From the NCBI RefSeq assembly GCF_014633365.1, contig NC_068338.1:17184616-17248615 (forward strand): a stretch of DNA of 64,000 nt, in the 5' to 3' direction. A model generated the notes under the pieces. It was not told the DNA's origin. It worked only from the letters and a program-made list of their open reading frames with translations, and searched no databases. The first letter of the stretch is position 1; each line of letters starts with the position of its first letter. Made by a program: the position numbers and the translations under genes. This stretch comes from Diospyros lotus (taxonomy: Eukaryota > Streptophyta > Magnoliopsida > Ericales > Ebenaceae). This document shows positions 29,781-41,398 of this stretch, piece after piece.

Positions 29781-31399
29781 ATTTTTCACAAATTTCTCAG
29801 AAAATTCCCCCCCCCCCCCTTGGAAATTCAAGATTTTTATTTTTCAGTATGGACTTCGATAAAATTAGTATTTGATTGCAAGAGTTAAAGTGAAATAATA
29901 AGTAAAAAAGGAGTTGATCCGCACCTACCATTGAAGAATTGATGGCTTTTATAACACGTATAAAAAATGGTTTAAAAGTGATTTTCATTGAAAACCTTAT
30001 TTGGGATGTGATTGGGTATGTCACAACACAATGTTAAAGGGACTAGCCATGCTAGTTGAACCATGTTCATTAATGTATGAGATGTCTAGTCCTTTGACTT
30101 GATAAGTTTGAATGTCTTTCGAGTAATACTCATGTCATTTATAGAGATCAAATCATATGTCAATTTCTTGCTAATACATGTGTCTCATTTAGTTTGGTCC
30201 ACGTGACACTTTGAGATTGGTTAACAAGTTGATTATCTTACCTCCATCAAATAATCAGTAATTTGTCTGTCTTTTCCTCACAAAAGTGGTATTTTTCATC
30301 TTCTTTTTAAAATGGAAAACGACTCTTCTACTATCAACATTAATTGGATTTATATTAGTATTAATATTTATAAATAATAAAAGTTATGGATTTTACAATT
30401 TAGCAAGTGTAATGTTAAAATATAGAAATATGTAAACAGTACCAGTAAATAGCTAAATTGATTAATGATAATAGCTCATTTATACAAAAATATTAGGATT
30501 CTAAAATTGATTAATAAGCAAAAACATTATAATTATTTTAAAAAGAAAAATTCAGTATTATAAAGAGTGAAATCGGCTAATATTAATATTTAAAATATTA
30601 ATAAGGAGCATACCAATATCATAAAATTATAAAAATATCACCATTAGTATAATATATAGTAATATCCAGAATATTGTATTGGTAATATTAATTTTTTAAT
30701 AATATAAACAAATTTAAACATAATTTTAATAGGAAAACTAAATTCCTATATAATCTTTATAAAAAATATCAAAACAATATGATTGCATTAATTTTGTAAT
30801 TAAAAATAAATATTACAATTTGTACTCACAATAGAAAAATAAAATATCACATTTTTCAATTTAAAAATTAAAAAATAGATTAACCACATTCTTTTATATA
30901 CAAATTATATTTTTTTATTCTATAAAGATTTTAAGTTGACTGAGTCTATTTTGTCAACTAAATAAATGCTATTGACTGACTGACTATTGTTGATGAGACC
31001 ACACAAACTACTTGTATTTGGTTTCGTGGTTTTGCACAAACTTTCTCTTGTAGTTTTCTATGGGCTGGAAGCTACTAAAGGGTAAATTAAACGAATTATC
31101 TCTCGAAATTTGGTCATGGCAGAAAGTAAGTTTTTTTTTTTTCGAAAATAGTAAAAATTATTTTTGCCCTTTAAAAGTAGGGTAATTTCTTCTCCTAAAT
31201 ATTATTGTTGTTACTGAAATATAATAATAAATTTATAAATATGAGAGAATTTTTTTAGAATTTCTAAGAGACCTATAAATAATAGATAGTCAAATGGCGT
31301 AGTAGGTCTCCTACGCAAACCTTCTAATATTGAAATTAATCAAACATTGAAAGAGTACATAGTATTTGTAGTAGAAGTATATCTTTTTTATAGAGTTCT
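29781..31399. other. AT-rich non-coding stretch
   Basis: A C-homopolymer at 29808-29818, then AT-rich sequence with no open frame, known motif or internal repeat that I can recognise. The interval 30330-30930 is especially A/T-rich. Confidence 0.5.
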
Positions 31400-31410
31400 T
31401 TGCATTTTTG

Positions 31411-31587
31411 GGAATGATCGTTCTTGCGCGACTCCTAGTATTCGTCCCCTCGATTACGTCAAGAGAGATAAATCATAGGTGTGAGGCTTCGCATCACTGC
31501 ACAGGGCGAGAATCGAACTCGCGACCCATCGAACTGACACCAACATAGCGCTTGTCCGTCCGCTCGACCTATGCCCTAGGGGCGAGG
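31411..31587 (-). mobile_element. tRNA-derived SINE with 11-bp target duplication
   Basis: The body is flanked by TTGCATTTTTG at 31400-31410 and 31588-31598. On the minus strand it carries GGGCATAGGTCGAGCGGA (box A and D-arm-like) and CGCGAGTTCGATTCTCGCCC, a T-arm whose stem pairs perfectly and whose loop matches box B. A real tRNA gene is excluded because no acceptor stem or anticodon arm can be formed around these parts. The tail is not A-rich. Confidence 0.85.
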
Positions 31588-31599
31588 TTGCATTTTTGA

Positions 31600-32465
31600 A
31601 GAATGGGAAATTGTCCCCTATTATAATACCTAGTATTTAATATCAAAGATATTTCTAGAAGTTATGGGGTCAAAATGGAATTTATCAAAGTTTTCAAGCC
31701 AATGTATAATATTCAAAACTTGAACAAAAAAGGTAAGTGACCAAACCAAAACGAAGCTTGGAGGGTAAAAATATTCAATGAGTCATGAGATGCCAACAAC
31801 AAGAGATTTACAAAGATTTGGGGTCGAAATTACTTGATTAAGGGCATTCGGGCCAAAGTCATGTCACTGGCGCCTTTTTCACCTTGCGCCCAATGCCTAT
31901 TTATACTGATCTTGTGCTTGGGCTCCAAGCATATATAAATGTTATATATAATGCTTCTTATGCTATCACTTATTACACCTAGAGACTTTGCATAATTATA
32001 ATTATATTTTCAAATATTAATTTTATTTAGATTAAAATACCAAAATTTTAAAATTAATAACTCAAAATTACTCGATAAAGACAATTTTGCCCTCTGGGCC
32101 CTCACAGGATCCTCGTTTCATCTCGAAACCATTTCAAGGTTGATCTTAACACAAAATCGGAGCTCCCTTAGGGTTCCGTTGACTTTCCGGAAGTCTCTTA
32201 CGACAATTCGATTTTTCAGCCTAATCCACAACTATATCGAAAACTGTTCCCGATTCAACTTCTTTTGATGCCTAAAATCATAACTCGAATCACTCGTCGA
32301 TACTATTCCATTTTCCTTAAATATCTAGGGTCTAGAGCACTCCCTTCAGTCGATTCGGTCTCTTAAAACTGTGATAGTGTATCCTATAATTTTTTTTTTC
32401 AAAAATTTCATTTATGTCCTTCATTAAATACCGTTTATATCCTCAAATAATTCTCGGGTATTACA
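31600..32465 (-). mobile_element. Family D LTR fragment
   Basis: From about 31980 to 32465 the sequence follows the upstream part of the LTR at 59824-62460: a C-T-C-G-A-A-A-C-C-A phrase, then AAAACTGTTCCCGAT, then a terminal GGGTATTACA. The remainder to 31600 is probably more of the same, truncated LTR. No partner LTR or target duplication is visible. Confidence 0.65.
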
Positions 32466-32812
32466 ATAAGTATCTTGCTATGTATGAACCCCATGGTAGG
32501 CCACGATATTTGATGTTATGATATTATTTTTCGCTACGTAATATTATGACTTGTTTAGTTTGAGCCTGTGGATCTTGTTAGCTAAACGGGCAAGACTGGA
32601 GTTTTCGGGATTTTATCTCATGTGAAGATTGTTCTTGAAATCACCGTGGGTGCTAACCTGTGTAAGCATGTGAGATTGTTCGTTGGATTATCATATGTGT
32701 TAGGCATGTTGAAAGTTGTTCTTGTTGCACCGCGTGTGATAATCATGGAAAAATAAAATCCATGGGAATTCCCTTATAGTGGTACGCCTGGTAAGGTGGG
32801 ATGTTACACCTA
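32466..32812. other. Unclassified stretch with a possible LTR end
   Basis: No coding content. It ends in GGTGGGATGTTACA at about 32795-32808, which resembles an LTR 3' end and directly precedes the copia-type LTR. Nothing else can be assigned. Confidence 0.35.
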
Positions 32813-34151
32813 TGTTGAGCCAACTTGTTTTATTTAAATTTAATTTAGTTTTAATAATTAACAAAAATGGTATTTTTAACAATATACATATTATAGCTTT
32901 TTGATAATTAATAAAAAGAGTATTTTTGTTTATAGCTTCTAATTATTTTTGATTAATTCATAAAATATTTTGACATAGTATATGTATTATCCAAAGTGAT
33001 ATTTTCCATTAAAAGTATTTTTCAAGTAAGTAAAAATTTATATAAAATTATTTTTTTAATATTTGGACGAAAAGTTGTCTCTTGGTATGCCAAAAGTTGA
33101 CTCTTGATGCTCCAACAATCATATTTTTTACTATTACAAAATTTATCGAAAGAGTACTTGTGAAAGTCGACTTTTCCCTTCTAAAGAGTTGACTTTCTGA
33201 AAGTCGACTCTTCCCTTCTCATGAGTTGACTCTTGACCTAACGGTTAGATTTTTGACCGTTGCTATATTGACACTACAGTATTTTCCAAAATGCTTATAA
33301 ATAGGCCCAAACTTGTTTTGGAGATAAAAAATTGTCCATATTGCATATCTAATGCAGCCACAAAGTCTCAAACGCTCTCAAGCAAAAATTCAAGTAATCC
33401 AAATAGGCCCAAACTTGTTTTGGAGATAAAAAATTGTCCATATTGCATATCTAAAGCAGCCACAAAGTCTCAAACGCTCTGGAGCAAAAATTCAAGTAAT
33501 CCAAAGCTTGCAAAGCATCATTACACATCCACTAAAGAGCTACAAGGCAAAAGAAAAAAAAAAGAAAAAAAAAGCACTTCAAGTCTACTACAACAAATTC
33601 GAATTTCTCCATTTAAGATCACAAAATATTTATTTATTTATATTTCGTTGCCTTGTATATTTGTACTTAATTGTTGATTTATTTGTGTTCAAAAGTGGAC
33701 AAAGTTTTGTGTTCACATAAACTTATGGTGGATTATATAAGTTTCCTATAACCATTAAAATATATGTATATCTACTTTTCAAGGCGAGCTAGAGAGAAAA
33801 CCTTGGTTTAGTGATTACCTAGAACATGTTGTAATCTAGGAGTATGTCTAGTTTCCAAGGTGAGTTAGTGTGGTGAGATTAGAGGAACCCAAGGATGGTT
33901 GAAACCTCGAGAGAGTGGAGTAGGTGTGTGTGAAGACACTGAACCACTATAAATTGTGTTATGCCTAATTTATTTATTCTTACTATATCTTGTGGCTTAC
34001 AATTTATTAATCTCAAACTCACATATACATAGTTACAAAATCTTAATTTGTTTAAAATTAAATAGCAAGAATTTTAATTAAGTAAATTACTTTAAAAATT
34101 TAAACACTTGATTCACCTTCCCTCTTGAGTGGCCATATCTTAAGGGACCTA
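32813..34151 (+). mobile_element. Copia-type LTR (start approximate)
   Basis: The LTR ends near 34151 and is followed by ATTGGGATTAGAGC, a two-mismatch form of the tRNA-Met primer-binding site, and then by gag. A TATA box TATAAATAG lies at 33296-33304. Upstream of it is a cluster of AGTCGACTCTT-type phrases (33070-33240). Downstream, the transcribed part contains a 102-bp tandem duplication (33301-33402, 33403-33504). The 5' end is placed at the first TGTTGAG after 32808 and is uncertain. Confidence 0.7.
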
Positions 34152-34828
34152 TAATTGGGATTAGAGCGAACTTAAAAAATAGTTGAATCTTTAATCTAGT
34201 CCTCAACTTAGAAGAGATCCAAAATGACATCATTCTCTAACCAATCCATAGTCGAATGACCATCATCCTTTATACCACCATTCTTTGATGACACAAATTT
34301 TGCCTATTAGAAAATGATGATAGAGTCTTATTTTATTTCAATAGATTTTTATTTGTTGAAAATAGTTAGAGATGATTTTACCACATCTTCCAACATTGAA
34401 GAAAAATGGACTGAAATAAATAATAGAAAACATCAAATGGATCATAAAACTAGGTGCATAATATTTTGTTCAATTCTTCCTAGTAAATTTGAGAAATTTT
34501 CTACTTGTTATACATCGCATGAAATATGGAGAAAATTAGAAATAGTCTAAGAAGAAACAAACCAAGTGAAATACACTAAGATTAATTTGCTAATGTTCTA
34601 ATATGAGGAATTTAAATTACTCCAAAATGGAAACATTAGTCAAATGAATGGTAGGTTCCAAAAGATCATAAACAACCTAACAATGTTAAGAAAAATAATT
34701 TCGGAAGTAGATCAAGTTAAGAACATTCTTAAATCCTTATCTTCAGAATGGCAGGCCTTTAGTGATTGCAATATCACAAGCAAGAAACCTTAAAGAGTTG
34801 ACAATAATGGAAGAGGTCATAGGAAATC

Positions 34829-36740
34829 TGTAATGATCTGTTTATCCATGATTTAATGTCAATTTGGGGGTTTGAGGTATTAGGTAGAATATAGTAAAAT
34901 TAACATATTTTTGAATGAGGAAGTAATAGCAAATATCTAAAAATTTTGGTATTTTAGTGTAATTTTAGAATCTGGGAGTGGGATTCCCTTAAATATAAAA
35001 CATAAGCATATATGAGTGAGGGAGCTTATAGATCAGGTGGCACGAGCGTGTGTGTGGTTGGTAGGGGTCGTGAGTTTGATTCTGCGCATGGACATGGGAG
35101 GAAAAAAGGCTGGATTCTTTTTGATCCATCAGATGCCCAAAACGGCTTCATTTTAGGCTCCATGTGTGTGTTAGTCGCACCATGCAAGGCCCGCTATTGT
35201 GCCACTTGGCGCAACCTCGTGTCACCATGTGGCATTTCTGCCACTCTCTTGTTTTGCCAGGCCTATAAATATGGGACTGTGAAGGAATTTGAAGAATGGG
35301 AAGGAAGGTAGCAAGCTTAGTGGGAAATCCAAACAACGCAATTACAGTAAATACAAAATTAATTAGAATTTAATAGAAGGTAGTTTTGGTAATGTATAAT
35401 TTAAATATTTTTTTTATCTTTTGAAGCTTAATTTTATTAAGAAGATGCTTGAGCTGAGTCGGCGACAGCCCTGATATTGTGAGAGGTTTAAAAGTGAAAA
35501 TCTAAGGCAAGTTCTTATTTTCTTCTCCTTTTTATTCAGCAAATTCCTATCACCCTTTTTCCATTTGGCCAACTCTCTATTCTTTTGTTCAAGTTCTTAT
35601 TCTTTCCATGCGAGTCCTTATACTCTCTAATTGTTCAGTTAATTGGTTCCTAATCAGTCTATGATTTACGTTTAAAAATCTTTATACTTGAACACTTGTT
35701 TAATTTTATGGGGGTTTGGATCACCCTATAATTCTTTTGTGGAATGATGTCTAATCACGTGGGGGATAGGTTCCTAGATGGTTATTGGGACGGTGCTTAT
35801 ATGCTTACAACTTTACTTTATTATTGCATGGTTATGGGTGGTTAGAATTTGGGGGTTCATGTGTTGAATATGCAAGGGCATGAGCATACTAATGTGTCAT
35901 GGGTGTGCGTTTAGAAAGCATCTACATGGTATCCGTATTCCTACGTGGGAATAGCATTGCTTAATGCGTGGTTTATGAGAATTATGTATCATCATGAATG
36001 TTGCAATAACCTTGCATCCTTATATGTTCTATTGCATGGTTATTATTGTGCGTAACGGATTTATCCATAGGATGTACATCCATAGGCTTAGGTGATAGGA
36101 GGATTGTTCCAAGGGAGCTTCGGCTTGGTTGTTGTAGGAGTTTTGGGCTCGAGAGCATTTGACTCGGGATATGCTAGCCAGTTCATGGATGCATGCAAGT
36201 TTGTATGGAACCTTGGGTGTCAGTCTGTGTCTTACGTGTGGGCCATCGGTTCATTATTTGTGTATTGTTGCATGTGTTATTAGGTAGCTTGAGTTGTGGT
36301 TCATGGCACAACTTGTGGGTAGAATGCGAGCAAGATAGTCTTTAGCCTTGTAGCCTTTTTATTTTTTTATGCTTACTGAGTTTTGTGACTCACTCTTGCT
36401 CTCTATCATTTTAAGTAAGGGAAAAATTAAAGTCAAGAGCAGTGTCTAATCCGATAAGGTAGTGTGCACAGGGTAATCCCAGTCGAAGACCCTTGGGATA
36501 GTGGTTCCTATTCTTGGGTGTGGGAGGATGTCGTTTTTTTTTTTTTTTTTTTATCATTGTGTATGGTAGCACCCTAGCGTCTGGCTACTAGTTCTTGTTG
36601 TGTATAGTTTCTTCCGTACTTAACGGCTTATCTATGTATATTATGCTTTCGCTATGTTTCTGTATGTTTATTTTTCTCTTCTCTCGGGACTCCATCTTGG
36701 CTTCCCTAGCTTAAGGGTTGCCGAGTTGGGGTTCCCTACA
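34829..36740 (+). mobile_element. Solo LTR, family B, copy 1
   Basis: The 1912-bp sequence starts TGTAATGATCTG, ends GGTTCCCTACA and is flanked by AAATC on both sides (34824-34828 and 36741-36745). A TATA box (TATAAATATG) lies at 35264. A T-homopolymer is at 36535-36552. It inserted into the copia gag remnant. A related solo LTR is at 41399-43613 and a fragment at 63345-63525. Confidence 0.93.
35015..35090 (+). promoter_or_regulatory. tRNA-like Pol III box pair inside the family B LTR
   Basis: TAGATCAGGTGGCACGAGCG resembles the D-arm/box A of a tRNA. GTCGTGAGTTTGATTCTGC, about 45 bases on, resembles a T-arm/box B. The second family B LTR has the same pair at 41676-41735 (GAGCTCAGGCGGTCGAGTGC and GTCGCGGGATTGACCCGC). 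The shared position shows that it belongs to the LTR and is not a later SINE insertion. Confidence 0.55.
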
Positions 36741-37560
36741 AAATCTATTAATTCGTGAAGTAGTATTAAATAAATTGAATGAAGACTTGAAGGTTAAAAG
36801 GATAAGAAAACCTTAGCCCTAAAAATAAATAAAGAGAAGGTACATGTGTGCTATATGGCTATAGAAGAAGAAGAAGAAAGTATGGAGTTAGAAAAACTCC
36901 AAGAGGCATATAAAGAATTATATATAAAATTTCAATCCACTAAGAAATAATTAAAAAATTCTAAGGAATCTCACAAAGAGGAAATCGATAAATTAAAAAA
37001 TGAAATAAAGATCTTAAAAGAAAAATCACAAAAGTTAAAGATAGAAAATGAAAGTAAGGTAAATGATCAATTAATCAAACTTCAAGGAGAAAATAAATTT
37101 CTAGAAACTCAAAATAATAAATTATCAGTAAAAAAGAATGCCATTAAAATAATCTTAGCCACATTAATTTCAAAGAAAAATTCTTGACCAAAACTAAGGT
37201 ATAAGACAAAATTGAAATAACCTAGATGGAAACCCCAACCTAGGAATGTTTACTTCTAGTGGCCTCGCCTTTCCACCTAAACTCTTGTATTCAATTTAGT
37301 TTATCAATGCGAGATTTTTGTGTATGTACTCATTTTTGCGGATCAAACCTAGTTTAATGCATAACTCATATTAAGAAGTCCAAATATACGATTTATTACA
37401 AAATACCAAGGTTTAAAGAAAAAAGACCTTTGGGCTTTTCAACCAATGGTCTTTAGAAACCCTAAAAATAAATTTATATGTCACTATGATTGAAGATATA
37501 AATGTAAAAAAGTCATTTACTTTTGTCAAAATAAAATAACCTGTTTTAAATGAAAACTAA

Positions 37561-39600
37561 GTTCATATAACGGGTTTAACATATTTAATACACTCAACAT
37601 CATCAAAGTAAAACCTGCACATACTTCTAGTGCGTGACATAAAATCACGTATAACATCTACAAAACGTGACATGCTATACAATTTTAAATTTGTGTTTAT
37701 TTAAAAGAATTCTTTTATAAGAATGAAGTCATTTTTTATAAGTAGAGTGACAAATAGGTCAATCTATATATTTTTCCTTGTGAGTTAAAATTGTCAATAT
37801 ATTTTAAAAGGAGTTCAAAAAGACATTGTATTTTAAAATTATAGACATATTAACTATTATGGTAGATATTAATTTTGTATCATCTAATAGTGTTTTAATA
37901 TTATTGACAATGTTAACTTTATCCTTAATGAAACACGAATTCAAAAATTAAACTGAAAATCAAAGTCCAAATTACGACCAAATAGTTTGTGATCACCATC
38001 TAGAATTCTTGCATTACGACGCAACTGTGACTCCATTTGACTGTTTGCCGCGTTGTGACATTCTTTGTGTTATGCGTGAAGATACTGAAGAGCGATGCAA
38101 ACCTGGCAGCCTGAAAAAGCGCCATGTGGCGGCCTGAGGAAGCGCCACGTGGCCGAAGGAGGCCACCCAGGGGCGCGGGCGCGCCTAGTGCGGCCCTCCG
38201 CGCTCGCGCAGCCCCGCGCTCGCCCGGCCAAGCAGCGCGCGGCGCAGGCGCAGCTGGGCGTGCGCACGGCTGCGGGCGCGCGCCCCCTGCACAAAGGCGA
38301 CCGCGCGCATTTGCGCGCGGTCCTCCCCCGAGAGAGGGTCACTCGGGGGTGAGGTACCCCCGAGTGCCCCCACCCGGGGGCGCCCAGCTGTGCGGGCGCA
38401 GCTGGGCGTGCGCACGGCCGCGCGCGCCCCTGCGCAAGGGCGGCCGCCCGCATTTGTGCGCGGCCCTCCCCCCCGAGAGAGGGTCACTCGGGGGTGAGGT
38501 ACCCCCGAGTGCCCCCACCCGGGGGCGCCCAGCTGCGCGGGCGCAGCTGGGCGTGCGCACGGTCGCGCGCGCGCAGCTGGGCGTGCGCACGGTCGCGCGC
38601 GCGCAGCTGGGCGTGCGCACGGCCGCGCGCGCGCAGCCGAGCGCGCCCCTGCACAAGGGCGGCCGCGCGCATTTGCGCGCGGTCCTCCCCCCCAAGAGAG
38701 CGTCACTCGGGGGCGAGGTACCCCCGAGTGCACCCCCCCTGCGCACAGGCGGCCCCGCGCGCCCTTGCTGGCAGGCGACCGCGCACACCTTGCTCGCGGT
38801 CGCCCGCGCACGCAGCCGCCCGTGGGCGCAGCCGCTCGCACGGACAGCCTCCCGCGCGCGCCCTCGCGCACGCCCCCCTTTCGCACCCAGTTCCGTGCAC
38901 TTGCGCGCGCGACCCCTCGTGCTCTCCTTGCCTGCACTCGTGCAAACCCCCGGGTGAGGGTCACCCAAGGCGCCGCACTGACAGCCACGTGCCACGTGCC
39001 CCCTATCCTTGCACCACCGCCTCCAAGAAAATCGGCCTAAGACTATTCTCGCGAGACTTGGTCAAAGCCTCTCCGAGATTCTTGCCACAAAACTCAGAGC
39101 ACGCGACACATGGATGCCCCTCTTGTTGCTATAAATAGGAGGTCAGTTTCCCTCATTCGGTATGCAATCTCTGGTTCTCGCATTTACTCTCTTACTTTCG
39201 AATACTCAATTTCTACGGTGATCTAACTTAAGCATCGGAGGGTCCGCGCGGGGACTTTCGCCCGCGCTCCTAACCGATTCTTTCTCTAATAGGTCATCCA
39301 TTGCTCGAAAACACCTCCGGAGACTCATCCATCGCTCAGAAACGCCCTACGAGACTCACCCATCGCTGCCACATTACCCCGGGAGACTCACTCATCGCTC
39401 AGATACGCCATACGAGGGTCATCCATCGGTGGTTTCCCATTTTATAAATTTTATTGTTGTAATCGTGTAACAACACTTTGAATCTTGAATTTGGAATTCG
39501 ATTTTGACATTTTTGAGTTTTGATTGAAAATATAAACATTTTAAAAATTCTACATCGATGGCTACTTTGTTCTCTATTTCCATCATTTCAACACAAGCAT
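37561..39600 (+). mobile_element. GC-rich LTR-like segment with TATA box
   Basis: After AT-rich sequence, an extremely GC-rich block (38150-38960) leads into TATAAATAG at 39130-39138. A leader with ACTTAAGCATCGGAGGGTC follows, a phrase typical of the transcribed part of plant Ty3-type LTRs, and then four variants of GAGACTCAYCCATCGCT (39290-39430). I read this as an LTR or LTR-derived promoter, with ends not defined. The long open frames in the GC block arise from repeat units whose length is divisible by three. Confidence 0.6.
38160..38960. repeat. GC-rich nested tandem repeats
   Basis: A unit containing GAGAGAGGGTCACTCGGGGG and GTACCCCCGAGTG, partly palindromic, occurs three times (from about 38330, 38470 and 38695). 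Between the second and third lies a 30-bp unit, GCAGCTGGGCGTGCGCACGG plus a CG-rich tail, repeated in tandem at 38541, 38571 and 38601. CpG density is far above that of the surroundings. It encodes only low-complexity R/A/P/G peptides. Confidence 0.85.
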
Positions 39601-40441
39601 TCGAATCATTTTTTAATAATTTCTTTTTAACTTTTTATTTCAATAATTTTGAAATCCATTTTTGCTAAAAAAAAATTTAAAATTGAAGCACCCATTGGAG
39701 GACAAGAGATTATTGAATGGAAAGGGAGAGTCGTAAAAAAAAAGTAAAGAGTCAATACAACATTCAAGACTTCGATTTGCGTCCACTGGAGGACTGAGTC
39801 AAAAAGTCTAATTGAAGCACTCGAAAAGTGGGTTTGAACTGGGAGATTAGTAGTGTCGCCATTAAGGAGAATTTTATTGAATATGAAATTGGTTAAATGC
39901 AGCTAGATCGCCTATTTTCGTCACTCTTTCTTGAACCATGATTTGCAAAAGAAGAAAACAGATTGGGAAGGGGAAAAAAGTGTGGTCTTAGCTTAATCTC
40001 GGTATAATAGTGATGTAATGCCTATTGTTGTGGTCAAATTACAACAATATATTTATAATGTAGAAAAAATGATCCTAAGGTTCACATGTAAGAATTGTCA
40101 GGAGTTGAAAAATAATCAAGTGGCTAAAAAATGATAGGCTGGCCTGAGGGATAATGATTTGTTGATGCTGATAAATAGGAGCTTAAAATAACCAATTGGT
40201 CTAAAATAACTGACAAGCCTAGAGAATTGACTGACCCTGGAAAATGAATAAACAGTGAGAGATACGACAGATCTCCCTGCGCAAACCCTTCGAAACTTAA
40301 GTCAGTCCAAAACAGAGAGAAAAATGGAGTTATAACAAATGAGTGAGCGTACCTGGGTGAGAAGGCAAGCCTACTATTTATAGAAGGGGAGAAGGGGACA
40401 CGTGGTGGCCATCTCGAATTTTTTGGATAGCATATTCTGGG
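39601..40441. other. Unclassified retroelement-derived sequence
   Basis: No coding frame. The phrase around 39690-39800 (CCATTGGAGGACAAGAGATT and CCACTGGAGGACTGAGTC) suggests a degenerate repeat near a retroelement leader. A minus-strand TATA-like CTATAAATAG at 40374-40383 suggests part of an LTR in reverse orientation. Confidence 0.4.
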
Positions 40442-41398
40442 TGTAATGACCTTAAAGTGGGTCTAGATGTTTTAATACTTAAAACTAGTTTAATGACAAT
40501 TTAAATGTAGATCTAAGTATTTTAATATTTAATGATAAACTGTTTTGATGGTATAAAAATAATTCTTGCGTTATATAATTTTATTTTATGGTTCATGTGA
40601 TCGTAAAAATAAGTGTATGGGTTAAATTTTAAGAAATTGAACGTGATGTAATGGGCCGCAATTAATTAGCTAACGAGGTCACAGGTTTTGACCCAAGTGG
40701 GAAATTAAGCTTAGTGGGGTTGATATATATATGGAGTAGATGTGGCTTGGGCTTAGGCCCATGGTGATAAATAATTTAAAAATAATGAAATTGGTGGTAT
40801 AATAAAAAAAAAGAAGAAAATAAATTAAGTTAGCATTTGTCAATAAAGCCCTTAGATATTTTTGTCTATAATATGAGAAAAAGAGCAATCTGGTCTTCTT
40901 AGAGGAACGACGTGGAAACTTGTAGCCTCCCTCTCCCTTTCCCCTTTTTAAAAATCAAATCTCTGTGCACTGTTCCATTGCGATCTCTTTCTCTCTCTTT
41001 CGTTGTCATCTTCTTCCTCTTTTATTTTCTCCGTTTGCTTTTCCCTTCAACTGCTGTGTACACTGTCCCTGTTCTTATTTTTCAGGTGAGTCAAGGTTTA
41101 AAAGAAGCAACCTCGCGCTAGTGCTGTCTCTTCTCCATTTACTAGGCAAGTTCCTTCTTGTGGTTCCCCTTATTTCTACAAGTTTCCTTACGTTTCTCTA
41201 CGACTTACAAGTCCTCATTTACACCATTTATTGTTAAGCAAGGCATCGTGGTCATCTTCTTCATCCTGTCTTCTGTGTAGTTACTTATGAATATATATAC
41301 ATGTATGTACATACCTTTTGTTGTGTTCTTCCTTAAGTTTTTTTCTCTATTGGTGTTATTAGATAATCCATTATTTGATCCCTCGTGGGTTTGGTTGA

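Larger units (their letters stand above)
34152..37560 (+). pseudogene. Copia-type gag remnant, split by a solo LTR
   Basis: After the primer site, 34213-34828 encodes a degraded capsid (UBN2-type) domain: PPFFDDTNFAYWKMMIESYF, then C-I-I-F-C-S-I-L-P-S, then INNLTMLRKIISEVDQVKNI. It continues after the inserted solo LTR at 36746-37190 as an acidic and then coiled-coil-like segment (AIEEEEESMELEKLQEAYKE). A broken zinc knuckle follows near 37470 (C-H-Y with the second cysteine lost). Stop codons and frameshifts occur throughout, and no protease or polymerase is present. The layout matches copia elements of the SIRE/Maximus type. Confidence 0.8.

Noticed and set aside
31480..31587. A functional tRNA gene on the minus strand
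   Set aside because: D-arm-like and T-arm-like parts exist but no acceptor stem or anticodon arm can be formed, and the unit has SINE-type target duplications.
34324..34550. A small host gene of 78 codons
   Set aside because: The translation is part of a copia gag capsid domain that continues on both sides through stop codons.
38124..38988. Open frames of 277 codons (+) and 267 and 218 codons (-) overlapping each other
   Set aside because: They lie in the GC-rich repeat block, overlap on both strands, and translate to low-complexity R/A/P/G repeats produced by repeat units divisible by three. No conserved domain is visible.
40880..41300. Promoter and first exon of a host gene (pyrimidine-rich leader, GT-AG-like signals)
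   Set aside because: The sequence is collinear with the minus-strand family C LTR at 14577-18025 and has TG...CA ends and near-matching target duplication, so it is LTR sequence.
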